Assembly (NCBI GenBank): GCA_002099365.1
Contig: MSED01000009.1
Location: 2,348,348 to 2,412,347, forward strand
DNA from: Phialophora verrucosa
Taxonomy: Eukaryota; Ascomycota; Eurotiomycetes; Chaetothyriales; Herpotrichiellaceae
Length of the DNA: 64,000 nt
Reading direction: 5' to 3'
This document shows, one piece after another, positions 45,690 to 58,800 of this stretch (positions are counted from its first letter, which is position 1; every line of letters begins with the position of its first letter). The notes below the pieces were generated by a model, which was given only the letters and a program-made list of their open reading frames with translations, ran no database searches and had not been told where the DNA came from. A program made the position numbers and the translations under genes.

Positions 45690-45930
45690 ATTTTTTCTCT
45701 CCACCCCTCGCGCGCGGCTTAGGGATAGACCCTTCCCGGGCGACGACGACGTTAAGATCTCTTCTATTACACTCTCCTCGCCTTACTCTACCTATTACCG
45801 GTGGCGGCGACGCTGTAAGACGTCGTAGGGTAGCGTGGTGGCCCGATTAAGTCGTCGCCTATTCGGCGCCTTAAGTAGGTCGGTTACTTAGCTTCGCGTA
45901 TAAGGCTATAAGGCTAGCTCTATTATATCT
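45690..45930. other. GC-rich island within the RIP block
   Basis: CpG-dense DNA with several GC-rich runs (for example CGCGCGCGGCTT and GGTGGCGGCGACG) embedded in AT-rich sequence. It keeps CpG because RIP targets CpA. I see no intact gene; it may derive from a high-GC coding segment or a repetitive rDNA-like or simple-repeat-derived tract. Identity not recognised. Confidence 0.5.
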
Positions 45931-46829
45931 AAACTAGGAAGGCGCGTTATATATTAAGCTATTATTATTATCCTTTATTATAAGGACTCTTAATTTATAA
46001 TATAGATAATAGATATTATTACTATTTTATTAATACTTATAATATTATTATAACTTATTATAGTTATCCTCTCTCTAGGAGCTCTAGTAACGCCGCGCTT
46101 AACCGGTCGCGTAAATAAACCTAAGCGCGGATTACCGCCTATTACGCCCGTATCTAGGCGCTAAAGCGTAAATAGGCTCGCCTTTAAGATATATACCCTC
46201 TATTAATAACTATATAATAATAGTAGAGTAACCTTCTTATATAGCGCTCCCTTAATAGCCTTAAGGAGAACACTAAATTTATTATCTTAATCAGTTTCTA
46301 TATATATAGGCTACTACTTTAGGTAAACTATAAGTAAATCTAACTTTAGTATATAAATACCGTTATTAATAAATACTAAACCCTTTATATCTTTCACTAG
46401 TAGTTAGATCTAAGGATAGCCGCTCTAATTATAAAGAGCTTCTAGTATATTACCTTAACTTTAAGTAATTAGCCTTTATTTCGCGCTACAACTATACTTA
46501 TTATCTAACTTATAGCCTTATCCTCAGCCTTAGCCTCGTATATTATAATTCCTTAATTATTTAACTAAATATTATCTTTATTTATTAAGTTAAATTATCT
46601 TCTTTATTAAGTACTTTAACCTTATTAATATATCTTTAAATATTTCTTCCCTTTCTTATAGCCGGCTTTAGAGCCTTACCTAAATTATATATCGCTTACT
46701 ATCCTAGTTAATCTTTAATTAAAGATTAACGCTTAATATTATAATTAATTAAATTCCCCTCGATAATCTTCCTTTAGTCCCCTTTTAGACCTATTTAAGC
46801 TTTAACTATAGTTATTTAGCTCCGCTCGA

Positions 46830-46925
46830 CTAAGCTTTAGCCCTCTCTTAAGTAATATAGCTAAGTCTAGTTATAGCCCCCTCTCTAGTAGTATAGCTAG
46901 ACCTATTTATAGCCCCCTCTCTTAG
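46830..46925. repeat. Short direct repeat, ~2-3 degenerate copies
   Basis: A unit of roughly 45 bases, containing CCCTCTCT...GTATAGCTAGACC...TTATAG, occurs at least twice back to back, with transition differences between copies. It is a small tandem duplication within the RIP block. Confidence 0.55.
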
Positions 46926-47199
46926 CCTTCTAGCCTTTTACCCCCTTCTATACCGCCGGTTTACCGCGATAAAGATAAATAATTAAGGAATAATAATAGA
47001 GATAATATATAGCCGGAAGAAGAAGAGCGATAAGAGATATAAGCCTATAATAAGCAAAGAGAAGCTAATAATAATATACTAGCGTAGACCTCTCCGGGTG
47101 TAGGCGTATCCCTAAATCTTTCTATACCTAGCTCCTTAAGTAGCTCCCCTCTATACCGTCTCTTAGCTATATCTTCTCCTTAAAGCTCGCCCTTTTAAC

Positions 47200-48300
47200 T
47201 TAAGTTTAAATATAAAGGGGATAAACTAAAGGGTTTTAATACTAAATATAAAGTTACGCCCTTTAAGTATATTATTAATAGAATATTTAACTTCTTTTAT
47301 ATATCGCTCTAAGAATATAGCGAGGCCCGCTATAACTATTTTTAAATCCGATACTAGCGCTTTATCTATAACGATAAATATTATAGCCTAGACTATATCG
47401 CTAATAAGCTTAATATACTATTAGTTCTTTATACTCCTAACCTTCTTACACCTTAAGATCTATATAATTAGCCGCCCGCGATACTCGCTTAGCTAGATAT
47501 AATATTCTATAGTATTTAACTAAATAAAGTATTCCCTAAATAAGTCTATCTTTATTAGGAAGAAACCTATACTTAAGCCCTTAGTTAGTATACCAATATT
47601 AATAGCTTACTAAACTTTCTATATAGCCTAGTAGTATATCGGTATAGCTTATTAAACTAGCCTATACCTCTTATAAAGTAAAATATTACTACTAACCGAT
47701 ATATCTAGGCTTATTAATATAATAATATACCCGCCGCCGTACTATAAGAAGAAGCTCTTAAGCGGGTTACTATCCTCTTCTAGGACTTACTATATTTCTA
47801 TACCGGGAACGTCTATATAATAGCCTTCTAGATAGTTACCCTATATATTAGCTTCCCGTATTTAGCGTAATAGCCCGAACGCGACTTTATAGTAATAATA
47901 TAGAAGTAACTTAAGCGCTAAACTATATAGATTTAGTAACGCGCTATCTATATAGTCTACCTTACTTATATTACCTAGCACCTACTTATAAGCTACCGCT
48001 ATACCGTCGCTAATTTATACGCCCGCTAAACCGAGTTACGCCTTATTAATAGCGTAACTTATTAGGCCTAGTAGACTATAATCTATTACCTTTAGTATAA
48101 ATACCTTAGGCTTATTTAAGATAAGGTTAGATATATTATTTATAATATTCTTAGTCTAGATAACTTCTATAAGCCTTAGCTCTTCTTCTACGCTAAAGGT
48201 ATAAAGCTTTAATTTAAGGTAAGCTTTAGCTAGCCGTATATTCTTAATATAATTAACTTTTTTCTAGATTTCTTTAATTTAACCTTTAATATAAATTATA
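47200..48300 (+). pseudogene. Degraded coding relic, family unknown
   Basis: On the plus strand a long frame is interrupted only by TAA and TAG at intervals consistent with former Gln codons, the classic product of RIP on CAA and CAG. Readable fragments include TPFKYIINRIFNFFYISL and YYSLDYIANKLNILLVLYTP. I do not recognise the family; a mobile-element protein is the likeliest origin given the setting. Boundaries are approximate. Confidence 0.5.
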
Positions 48301-50248
48301 TTAACCTTAACTATATTTAGTATAACTTAGCGCTTAAAATCGCGCTAATTATCTCTTATCTCTTTAATAAGGAGCCGTATATTAATAAGAAGATATAAGT
48401 TTACTTCTAGAAATAGTACTACCTTAAGACTATTATTAAGCGGATTTATAATAACTAGCTTAGTATAGTTAGCGGTAAGGCCTAGCGTTACTATAATATA
48501 AATATACTCTATAAAGCTATATTTATTATTAGCGAACCGCTAAAGCGCTTAAAACTATATTATAATAGAATTCTCTATATCTAGCTATATAATTTAGTTA
48601 AGAAACTTATCAATACTTAAAAGATACTACTCTTTATTAATAATAACTTAAAAGAGATAGCCCTTAAGTCTTTCCTATATTACTTAGCTATTTATTTTAC
48701 TAGTAGCTAATATTATTAATATACTATAATAAAGTAAATATATAGTGTTAGTAAAATCTATATATATATTAACTTCTTTAACTCTTACTATTAATCCTTT
48801 AATATTTATAGCGAGTAACGGCTTAATTACTTTATTCTTCTAGGCCTCCGCGATCGGCTATAACTTTAGGCGACTAATATACTTATCGTTATTTACTATA
48901 ACTATCTACTATATACCTAAACTATCTATATCTCTATCCTTTATAACTTCCTTTAGCGGTAAACTAATAAGTTTATCGGCCTCTTTAAGATTATATACGC
49001 CTATAGCCTTAGCGCGTAAATAACTTAAGAGAAGACTAAAATAATAGCTATAGCCCTCTATTATCTATACTTTACGCTTAAAGGCTATAACTATACTTAT
49101 AAAAGTATACTATAGTAAAATCGCCGTAAATATAATATCTTTAACTAAAGCCTTTATATTTAGTATAGTTTAGGCTTCTATAATATCTTATCTACTTATA
49201 ACTTTTATTAACTAAAGCTATATATTACCTAAAACTAATTTAACTTCTAACCGACTATTACCGACTATATCCTCTTTAGGAACTAAGTTATCCGCGACTA
49301 GTACCTCTACTATAAAGGCTATATCTATAATCTATTTAAGACCCGCTAAAAGCTTAAGACCGCCCTTATTTAGTTTAATAGCTAATACTATATTAAGTAT
49401 ATATACTTCCGCCTATTTTAATACCTCGCCTATATAGTACTTCTATAGATATATATTAATATCCTATAGACTATCTAAAAGAATTTACCTTAAGCTCTTA
49501 ACCTTAATATAGTTAAGGATATACTAACTAATATAATACTCTAAAGCTAGTAGTCCCTTAAGAAGATCTTCGTTAACCCGCTTTATTATATTATCGATAA
49601 TAAGTTAAAGTATAAGAAGCTATAGTAACTATTTAATTACTTATTTAACTTTAATAACTATTTAATATATTACTACTAGAATACATCTCTTTTCCGAGCC
49701 TACTATTAGTTTATAGCCTGTTAGCTTATAAATCTATTAAAGTATTCGCCCGATATAGTATTTACTATATATTACTACCGGAAGCTATAGTAATTATTAT
49801 TTATATACTATTAGATTATACTATACTCGGACGAAGCTAGCCTTATATAAAAGATAAAAACTAACCTTAATAATAAGTATATATAGTACTTAATCTATCT
49901 AAATATACCTAATCTAACTAACGCCGACCTCTTAGCTCTTAACCCGATTAAAGGATAACTATATAGCGCTAAGGCGGAACTTCGCGTAAATATATCTCTA
50001 TTATTACTAGCTTATTTAACTTAAGCGCTAAAGGTATAGGAGACTTAGTTATAAGCGTAAGGAAAGTTATAGGAAGCGAGATAATCTTAGTAACTATAGC
50101 TATTTAAATATTATCTACTATAATAGTCTCGCCTCGAAAGCTATATATCTATCTATATTTCTAGTTATATATTTATTTATATCTATACCTATATAATAAA
50201 TAAAATATATATAGAAAATATTAAGCCCTATAATAAGATAGCTATAAT

Positions 50249-50325
50249 ATAGTCTATAGAATAGATTTAACTAAAAAATTAGCTACCTTATCTATTAGAT
50301 CTAGTTTATAGACTATTATTTTATA
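50249..50325. repeat. Dispersed palindromic short repeat (example copy)
   Basis: Two inverted arms (ATAGTCTATAGAATAGATTTAA and its inverted counterpart TTAGATCTAGTTTATAGACTAT) flank a ~30-base loop. Related copies occur at about 51,025-51,190, 52,890-52,990, 54,040-54,130, 59,090-59,165, 62,321-62,395 and 63,707-63,775. All arms share the core AGTCTATAGACT/AGATCT. They look like small inverted-repeat (MITE-like) elements degraded by RIP. Confidence 0.7.
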
Positions 50326-53300
50326 ATAACCCTAAAGAAATACTCTATACTATACTTATAGCCTTATTTATATTTATTAGTTAACTTACTTAACCCGGTC
50401 CTTACTATAATAGCGCCAAGTAGTTAAGTTAATTACTATATTCGGGTAGAGGCTATTCCTATATTAAGAGCCCTATATTAATAACCTTTAACACTATATC
50501 TAAACTATATACGATTTATAAAAGAAGATACTAAGACATAAATAACTATAGTAAGTAATACTTTATAGAGTCTTATAATAATAGTAATAAAATAAAGATA
50601 ATTTATAACCCGCTTTATATATAGATATAATAAGATTTAATCTATAGAATAGATCTATCTATATCTAACACTTAATAAGCGTTAAAAGGCGAAAAGATAA
50701 AATAGTCTCTAGAATAGATCTAATAAGGCGCTAAGCTAAATTATTACTTTACTTTACTACTACTACCCTTATCTTCTTATCTAAAATTTAACGCTAACTT
50801 ACTATCTTTCTTATTTATAATATATATATTCTCTCTTCGAATTTTATAAATAAATCGCTATATAACCGTATATAAATAAATTTAGTAAATACTATACTAA
50901 AATATATATAGAACAGCTTATATTAATACTAGATAGTAACTGAACCGTTTATTTCGCTTATATTATACGGCGCGGTATATAAACTATTAAAGATCTAAGT
51001 TAAAGGTTAGTAACTTACTACCTTAGAACTAATAAATCTAGTCTATAGACTACTTCTTATTTCCCTTTCGCTATATAGCTATATAAGCTTAGTAGATCTA
51101 ATTTATTAACTACTCGCTATATACTTATCCCTTTAACCTAAAGTTCTACTATCTTTACTAGATCTACTCTATATACTATATTAGTTAACTAACCTATAGG
51201 AACTATAGTACTATATAAGCGAAGCCGGTCGGCTATACCGCCTATTAGCTCTAAACCTAATATAACTATTACCGAATATAAAGAGCTCTAGGTTAAAGTA
51301 GTATAATATAAAGATCGAGCTAAAACTACTTATAATAACACTTTACTCGCTAGTAAGAAGAATACTTTAACTCCTATATAGCTTACTATAGTAAAGAACG
51401 CCTATATTAAGTATAAAAAGTAAATTAAGGAACTTAACTAATAGAAGATATAATATAATAAGCAGTAAGTAGAATTTATTATTAGTAGCTCCGACTCTAA
51501 GACTAGCGACTTAAATAACGATAAAACTACTACCTCTAAGCGTAAATTAATATTATTATTACTTTACCTTTTAAGTAAAGATAAAGTTCGCTTACTAGCT
51601 AAGAAAGCTAAGGGTACTTATATCTCTAGTAAAGCTATAGGTAAGCGTCCTAGGTAAAGCTTACCGACTTTATATCGGCTCTTAGCTTAAAAGCAATCTT
51701 AACTAGCCGCTAATAATAATAGGAATATATTAGTTAATAATACTACTATTAAAGAGGCCGACGCTAAGTAAGGTACTAACTTAAAAACTTTATTACATAA
51801 ACAGCCTAAGGCCCCTATACTTAATATTATTAATTCCTCCGATAATAAGAGCGAGTTATCTAAACCTTCTACTCTACTTACTAATATAGATAAAAAGAGA
51901 CTTTATTAGATGTGTAAAAATAAGAAGCTTTAGGATACTAAGACTAAACTAGACTATAATCTTCTAGCCCGTAATTAAGTACTTTACTAGTTCTAACCTC
52001 TATTTAAACCTAGACTTCGCTATATTAAGCCGATATAGTTATTAGAATATAATTAAGTATTTATTACCGGCTACTTTAGACTTAAGAATATTTAATAACT
52101 TAAAGAAGTCGTTAAGAAAATCTAACTTTATATCCTTATCTTTAGTGTATAGAAGCGGAAGAAATTTAATATTCTTAATATTATTAATAAGTTAATATAT
52201 AGTTTTAATATTATTACTAAGGAAATCTTTAAAGATAAAAATACTAATAGTAGCTAGCTTTATCTAGCTACTATTAATCGCTTAAATAAACTTTATAAAG
52301 ATAATAATTACTTTAATAAATTCACTAAATATACTAAAATAAATAAGAGTATATTCTCTAAAGCTATATAGATAATATAAGTCTTATAGATTATTAAGCG
52401 CCTCCTAACTATCTTTACTAACTCTATAAAGTTTCTAGAACCGGACTAACTCCGCTAGACCTATACCGCGATATTAGAAGACTTTAAATATATCTTTATC
52501 CTAACTCGGTTCGCGATAATATACTATAAGAAGCCTAAGATATCTAACTTTAGTAATAAAAACCCCGCTTTAGTATAATACTTAACCGATACTAAATATA
52601 ACTTCTTCTTAAAAGGTACTACTACTTCTATTAAGTTAAAGGTATTTAAGAAATTTAAAGGGGACCTATTAATCTTCCTAAATAATACCGAATATAGCTC
52701 TAATAATATTACTAAAAAGCTCCTTATTAATAAATACCTCTATAATATTAACGAACTTATCTATAACGATAATATAATTACCGCCCGGCTTAATATAATT
52801 ATAAATAAGATTAAGATATATTTATCTTAATTCGCGTTTAATTAATATTTCCCTTAATTACCTTATTATAAACACTTCGGAGAATAGTAAATAGAATAGA
52901 TCTATTATACCTTTATTTACTAGATCTAGTCTATATATTACTCCTTCCCTCCCTTATTATATCTCGTCTCTATTTTACTATATTAAATATAATTAACTTT
53001 TATATTATAGAGAAGAACTAAATAGTTATAAGGTATATAGCGTAAACCTCTTAATATAGATACCTTAAAATAAGTCCTTAAAGGTTACACTAAAGGCTAT
53101 TAAATTATCTATAATATCTTCTCGGATAAATTTACGCCTCGCGCTACTAATAATATCGCTTAAGGCGAATTTATATCTATAGTAGAATAGGCTAACCTAG
53201 ACAGGTCTAGTAACCTTATAGTAAAAGAATAAGTTCTAAAAACTTAGTAGAAGTTTTAAAAGCTTTAATTAAACCTTATTACTATCTATACCGATATATT

Positions 53301-54279
53301 TAACTATACTAAGGCCGTTAAAGCCCTTAGTTTTAACCCCGACCCGACTAAAATTAATAATATCCGCTTCCGTCCTTTAAATAGTATATTAAAGTCCCTA
53401 TTTATTCCTAAACACTATTAAATAATTAGTATCGCCTAGTAGTTAAAGATAAAGGACTTACCTATTAGCGGCGGTATCTTTAGTAATAACTATAATTTAA
53501 GTAAAATAAATTAGTATATTATATTAGTCTTTTATACTATAATAAGAGAGAACCTTTAATACCTCTAATATAAGAAAGCTTATAAAGTTACCTAAAAGTA
53601 TAGAGAAGTACCGCTACTAGTAGAGATATTTAACTTTCGACTAACGCTTATTATTACTCCCCTAGAGACTATATATACTTAAGTCGATAAGCTTTCTAAA
53701 TATTAAGTCGCTAATAATAGTACTTTATTACTTTATATATATATCTTCTATAGATTTAATAAAACGCTTAATAATAATATTAAAGAGCGCGTAAAGCTAA
53801 TACTTCTCGACTCTAACGCTAACTAAATATATACTTAAATTAAGTATAAGTTCTTAATTAACGACCCTTAATCTACCTTTAGCGTTGTTTAAATAATATA
53901 TAATTCTATAACCGCGCGTATCTTAATAAATAATAAAAAGTTAAATAAAGATAAGTTTACTATAGCCGCGGGTATTAAGCTATATAATTAATCTTCTCTC
54001 TTTAATATAATTTATAAACTAAATTTATTTAATATATCTCCTTTATTAAATCTAGTCTAAAGACTATTTTAACCTCCTCTCTTATTATCCTAGATTTATT
54101 CTATATACTATTTTATCTTCTTTTACCTTTTATTCTATATTATATATACTTTATTCTTTATTAAATATATTACGCTAACCCTATCCTTAAGAGATAATAC
54201 TATAGAGGAGCGGCTCGGTTACCTTACTAAAGCTTATAGCTATACTTATACTAAAAACTTAATACTATCTTCTATAGAA

Positions 54280-55322
54280 ATCGCTAAATAAGACTAATAG
54301 TCTCGAGCTATATACTAAATTACTTAAAAGCTTAAGGTTATACGCTATAATAAGAAGTCTAGTTCCCTTATTAATAATAATAATAACGCTAATAAAGTTC
54401 TACTCGATATTAAACCCGAGAATAACTATACTATCTATAGTTTAAAATAGAGCGGGCTTTTTATTCGATAAATATATAATAAAGAGTATAAGCTAAAGAA
54501 CTATAAAATATAAAATACTATTGCTATTAAAAAATTATATTACCTTAAGAAGTAGATTATAATAGCTATATTAATAATTAATAAAGTTAAAGATTTCCTA
54601 AGTTACCTTTACCTTTTCTAGCGGCCTATATAAAAGAGTAACTTAAAAGAGCTAAATAACTTTAGTTTACTATAGAATCCGGTTAAGATTTTCTTAGATA
54701 ATAATACCGCGGCTATTAGAGATAGCTACCTTAACTATATTATTAAGTATAGACGCTAGCCGCTCTATTAGCTTAACCCCTATACCTTTACTAATATAGT
54801 GTTATATAAACTCTTTAACCGGTCTATATTTACTAATCGTGTCTTATAGTTTATCTTCGGATATATGTAGCTCCACTAAACTATAGCTTTAAAGATTTAG
54901 CTTATAAGCGATAACTACTATTAGTTAGATATTAATATATCTTTCTATTATATCGCTAAAGTCGAACTAAAAATAAGTATATATAAATAGGCTTAGTATA
55001 ATAAGATCTAGTCGACTATATTATAGTTTCTCGAGAAAGGCGGCGGTACTATATCTATTAAGGGTAAGAAGCCTACTATTAAGTAAACCGGTAAGCGTAA
55101 TATAATAGTACACTATCTCCTAAGTCTAGCGTCTTTCGACCTTTAACTTATCGCCCTTATTATAAGTAAGTATAGCTATAAAGCTATCTAAGCTTAAGAG
55201 TAAGCTAATACCGCTTATAATTATAGCTTTAGCGAATATTTCTACTTAACTTGTCCTATACTAACTATACTAAATTATATAGAATATATTAATATATATA
55301 GCTACTTTATTAGCGAGTTAAT
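54280..55322 (+). pseudogene. Degraded coding relic interrupted by the LTR element (left part)
   Basis: Plus-strand frame with RIP-type stops only; readable stretches include KVIRYNKKSSSLINNNNN, KEYKLKNYKI and KGGGTISIKGKKPTIK. The same frame type resumes after the LTR element at about 61,524, so this is the pre-insertion host sequence. Family not recognised. Confidence 0.5.
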
Positions 55323-55327
55323 AAAGC
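55323..55327. repeat. Target-site duplication, left copy (AAAGC)
   Basis: Five bases directly preceding the left LTR, identical to the five after the right LTR (61519-61523). Length is typical of Ty3/gypsy integrase. Confidence 0.9.
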
Positions 55328-55687
55328 TATAACGGTACGGTATACTAATAGAAGAAGGTAGGGCGAACACTATATAAAGGTATAGATTACTTAATACTAA
55401 GAGACTAAACTAGAGAGAGGGAAAGGGTATAAAAGGCGCGATGCTTATTACCCTAGATAAATACTTCCCTCCGCTAAAGATTTCGGTATACGCGTAAGCC
55501 GCTAAGGATTTTAGTTATATATAGCTAATTAGCGTTTAGCTATATAATTATATAGCCTCACTTACCTAATTAGGATAAAGCTTAGTAGGTACGCGCTTTA
55601 CCGGAAATAGTCGCCTATAGCCTACAGCTTTATCTTCTATTATACGCGGTTATATATATATACTCGGACCTAATACAGGCCGTAATA
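55328..55687 (-). repeat. 3' LTR of the Ty3/gypsy element
   Basis: 360 bp, aligned end to end with the right LTR without gaps. About 22 positions differ, all transitions (C/T or A/G). Confidence 0.93.
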
Positions 55688-55690
55688 ATA

Positions 55691-55702
55691 CCCCCCCCCT
55701 CT
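55691..55702 (-). promoter_or_regulatory. Polypurine tract of the LTR element
   Basis: On the plus strand a run of 9 C followed by TCT; on the minus strand this is AGAGGGGGGGGG, three bases before the 3' LTR. Such a tract primes plus-strand DNA synthesis in LTR retrotransposons, and it sets the element's orientation. Confidence 0.8.
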
Positions 55703-57599
55703 AAGAAAGCCTATCCTTAAGCTTTATTATTATTATTATAGTTCTCTATTAGTTTATTATTTTCCTAGTAATATAGCTAATCTTATAATCTTTTTAGAGG
55801 TCTTAGTTACTAAAGATACTTCTTATAGTAATTACGGACTTTATATAATATATTCTTAAAGTTAAAGGCCGAGGACTATTTAAGGTCTTCGTCTTAGCCT
55901 AGCTACTATACTTAATATTATAACTTATCGCGACGCTTTTATATAGTTAAAATTTCCTTAACCTTTTACTTATTCTCTCTATTTACTTTAATTAAGGGTA
56001 GAGGTTCGTTAACCTATCCTAAGAGAGGGTTATTTAATACCTTTTTAAGCTAGTCGGGAAAAAAGACTAGGTATACCTTTATTAAAGAAGGTAGGTCTAG
56101 CCTAAAGGAGTTCCTAACTTACTTTAGGATATAGAATAGACTTATTATTTAGTACCTTAGTTTTCGGCTAAAGTAGTTAATCTTCTAGTTCTTTATTAAT
56201 ATCTAGACTAGATTACCCTCCGTAAAGTTAACTTCCTAATAATATTTATTAGTTTAGTATTTCTATCGTTTCTAGGCGAGCTTTATTATATTATATACTA
56301 GCTCTTAGGTATTATATATTCAATAAGCGAGTTATTAAGCTTTATCTTAGTTAAGCCGCTTTCGTGTATTCAAGGGTTCTTCTAAAGGTTTTTAATCGAA
56401 AGAGGTCCTTAGCTTATATCTATTTTTAATAAAGAAAGGGCTTATACTTATAGAGTTATAAGGGAGCGTAGTTTAGGCGTAGTTTATTATTAGTAAAAGG
56501 TTAGTTTAGTTATTCTAATAGTAATTTATAAAAGGCTATAGTCGTTAGTTAAGATACTAGTTTATAATTTCTATTTACTTATTAGTCTATAGATAGAAAG
56601 CTATTAATAGCTTAAGCTTAATTTCTAAGATATAGTAGAACTCCGTTTAAAACTTAAATATAAACTATAGGCCGTAGTTAGAGATTATTATATCTAGAGG
56701 CCTATAGTTTCGGTAGATAAAGGAGATAAATAACTATACTATCTTCTTTATAGTAATAGTTTTATAGTAAAGGATAAAGTAAGCTCGCTTCTCTAGGTAA
56801 TTAATTACTATATATACTATATTATACTTATTTTAATCTATAGGAAAGGACTTAAAATTTATTATAATATACTACTATAGTCGGTTAGGGATAAGTAGCG
56901 GCTTTAGAGTTCTTAGCGGTAAGTCTCGAGGGACTATAGTACGCTAATAAGCGTAGTAATTCTAAATAAACTAAATAATATTTTTAGAGAGATTCGGCTA
57001 ATAGTAATAAATAAATAATAATTTACTTATTTTATTCCGGCTAAAGTAAGTTATTAAAACTTAATTATATACTTCTATAATTAGCTTAGTCTATAGTTTA
57101 TCTTTATTTAGGACTACTAGTCTCCTCTTAAATTATAATAATTCTTATAATAATATCTAGAGATATTAGCCTAGGTAAGCTTTTTCTCTTTTAGCGTCTA
57201 ATAAGAGACTTTTATAATTTATTTATAATACTTAGTTAATTAGCTTTAGAGGGTTAAGGCCTATAGGCGCTAATAAAGGTAGTAAAGTAACCTCTTCGCT
57301 TAACCTTTCCGGGCCTAGTAAGGTTTATATCTAGTCTTCTTTCGTCGCTTATTTCTAGTCTTCCTAATCCTATCCTTATTAAGTTAAGGTGTTAGCTCGC
57401 TTATTTTATTTTCCTAGGTAATATTAGATCCTAAAGTAATACTAGATAAGGATACTAGTTTAATAGGCTTATCGAGCGGTTAATAGCCTTTTAAATATAA
57501 AGTATTCTAAGGCTTTATAGTCGGTAAGGACTAGAATATCTAGCTCTATACTCTAAAGCTCCGCGCGCTAAGTTTTAAGAATATATATAATAGCGAGTA

Positions 57600-57775
57600 T
57601 TTCTTTATCGTAGATATTATAGTTATATTCCGCTAGAGCTATTATCTTTAAATAATATATAATAGAGTATTAATTTCCGCTAGTCGGGTCCTATTAAGAA
57701 AGTATACTAACAATAACTTCGTCCGAGGCGTTAGTCTCTAGTATTATTTTATAATTCGAGTAGAAATACCTTAGT
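57600..57775 (-). pseudogene. RNase H remnant
   Basis: Minus-strand translation reads ETNASDEVIVSILS then, after RIP-type stops, LAEYNYNIYDKEILA. This is the Ty3/gypsy RNase H pattern ETDASD...AE.NY.I.DKELLA; the catalytic Asp is now Asn (bases 57,721-57,738 encode ETNASD), explained by a C-to-T change at CpA on the plus strand. Confidence 0.85.
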
Positions 57776-57899
57776 ATTAAGGCTATTATTAACTAATACT
57801 TTAGTTTCTCGAACGCTTATATATAATCTTTATTAAAGGTAAAGAGATAGTCCTTTTTCGTAAGCTAAGTTAGGGGGCGCGTAATTTAGCTAAAATTCT

Positions 57900-58800
57900 A
57901 AATAAAAATATAATAGAAGTTATAGAACTTTAGGAACGCTTATACCTTCTTTATAGTATTAGGGACTTTTTAGGTTAATAGTACCGCTATCTTTACGAGA
58001 TCTATATATATACCCTTAGTACTAATAATAAACCTGAAGTATTTAGTCTACTTAACTTAAAACTTACTTTTCTTAATATTAACTTAAAGTTTAGCTTTCT
58101 ATAATCGCGATAGGACCTTCTTTATATATTCCGTATATTCTAGCTTATTCTTTAAGTAAATTAAGATATTATCTAGATAGGCTATAATAAAGTTATTTAG
58201 GTAGTTAAATAGGATATTATTTATATAGCGCTAGTAGGTCGCTAGGCTATTTATTAGCCTAAAGGGGACTACCTTATACTTATAGGCCCTATAACGAGTA
58301 TAAAAGGTAGTGAGTTCCTTAGAATCTAGATATATATAAATATAGTAGAAAGCTTAACGAATATTAAGCTTTATAAATACCTAAGCCTTATTAAGTCGAG
58401 CTAAGGTCTTATTAATTAAAGGTAAAGAGTAGCGGTTTTTCTTAATAAGAGCGTTTAATTTCCGATAGTTAATATAGAATCTTAGTCTTCCTCTAGGTTT
58501 TTTAATAAATAAGGTAAATAAAGCGAAAGAGGATTAACTAGGTTCGATAAACCCCTTTTAGAGGTTCTCTTTAAGGTACTTCTTTACTAATAAAAGCTTA
58601 TTTATATTTATTTAATATAAGGGGCTATATCCTAAATTATACTTCTCTTCTAGCTATATCCGGTAATTATAAGAGTAAAGAGATAAAAGGGTATTTAAAG
58701 CCTTCTTTAAGAATATATTATAGAATTCTTAATATTCTCGAGAGAATAATTACTATATAAGTTATTCCTCGGTCTTTTCTATTTAAGAGTTTATTTAGTC
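57900..58800 (-). pseudogene. Reverse transcriptase remnant
   Basis: Minus-strand translation contains IIAYLDNILIYLKN around 58,150-58,190, the classic AYLDDILIYS box of Ty3/gypsy reverse transcriptase with the second Asp of YLDD changed to Asn (58,168-58,179). Flanking residues EYTEYIKKVL continue the family pattern. Numerous stops. Confidence 0.9.
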
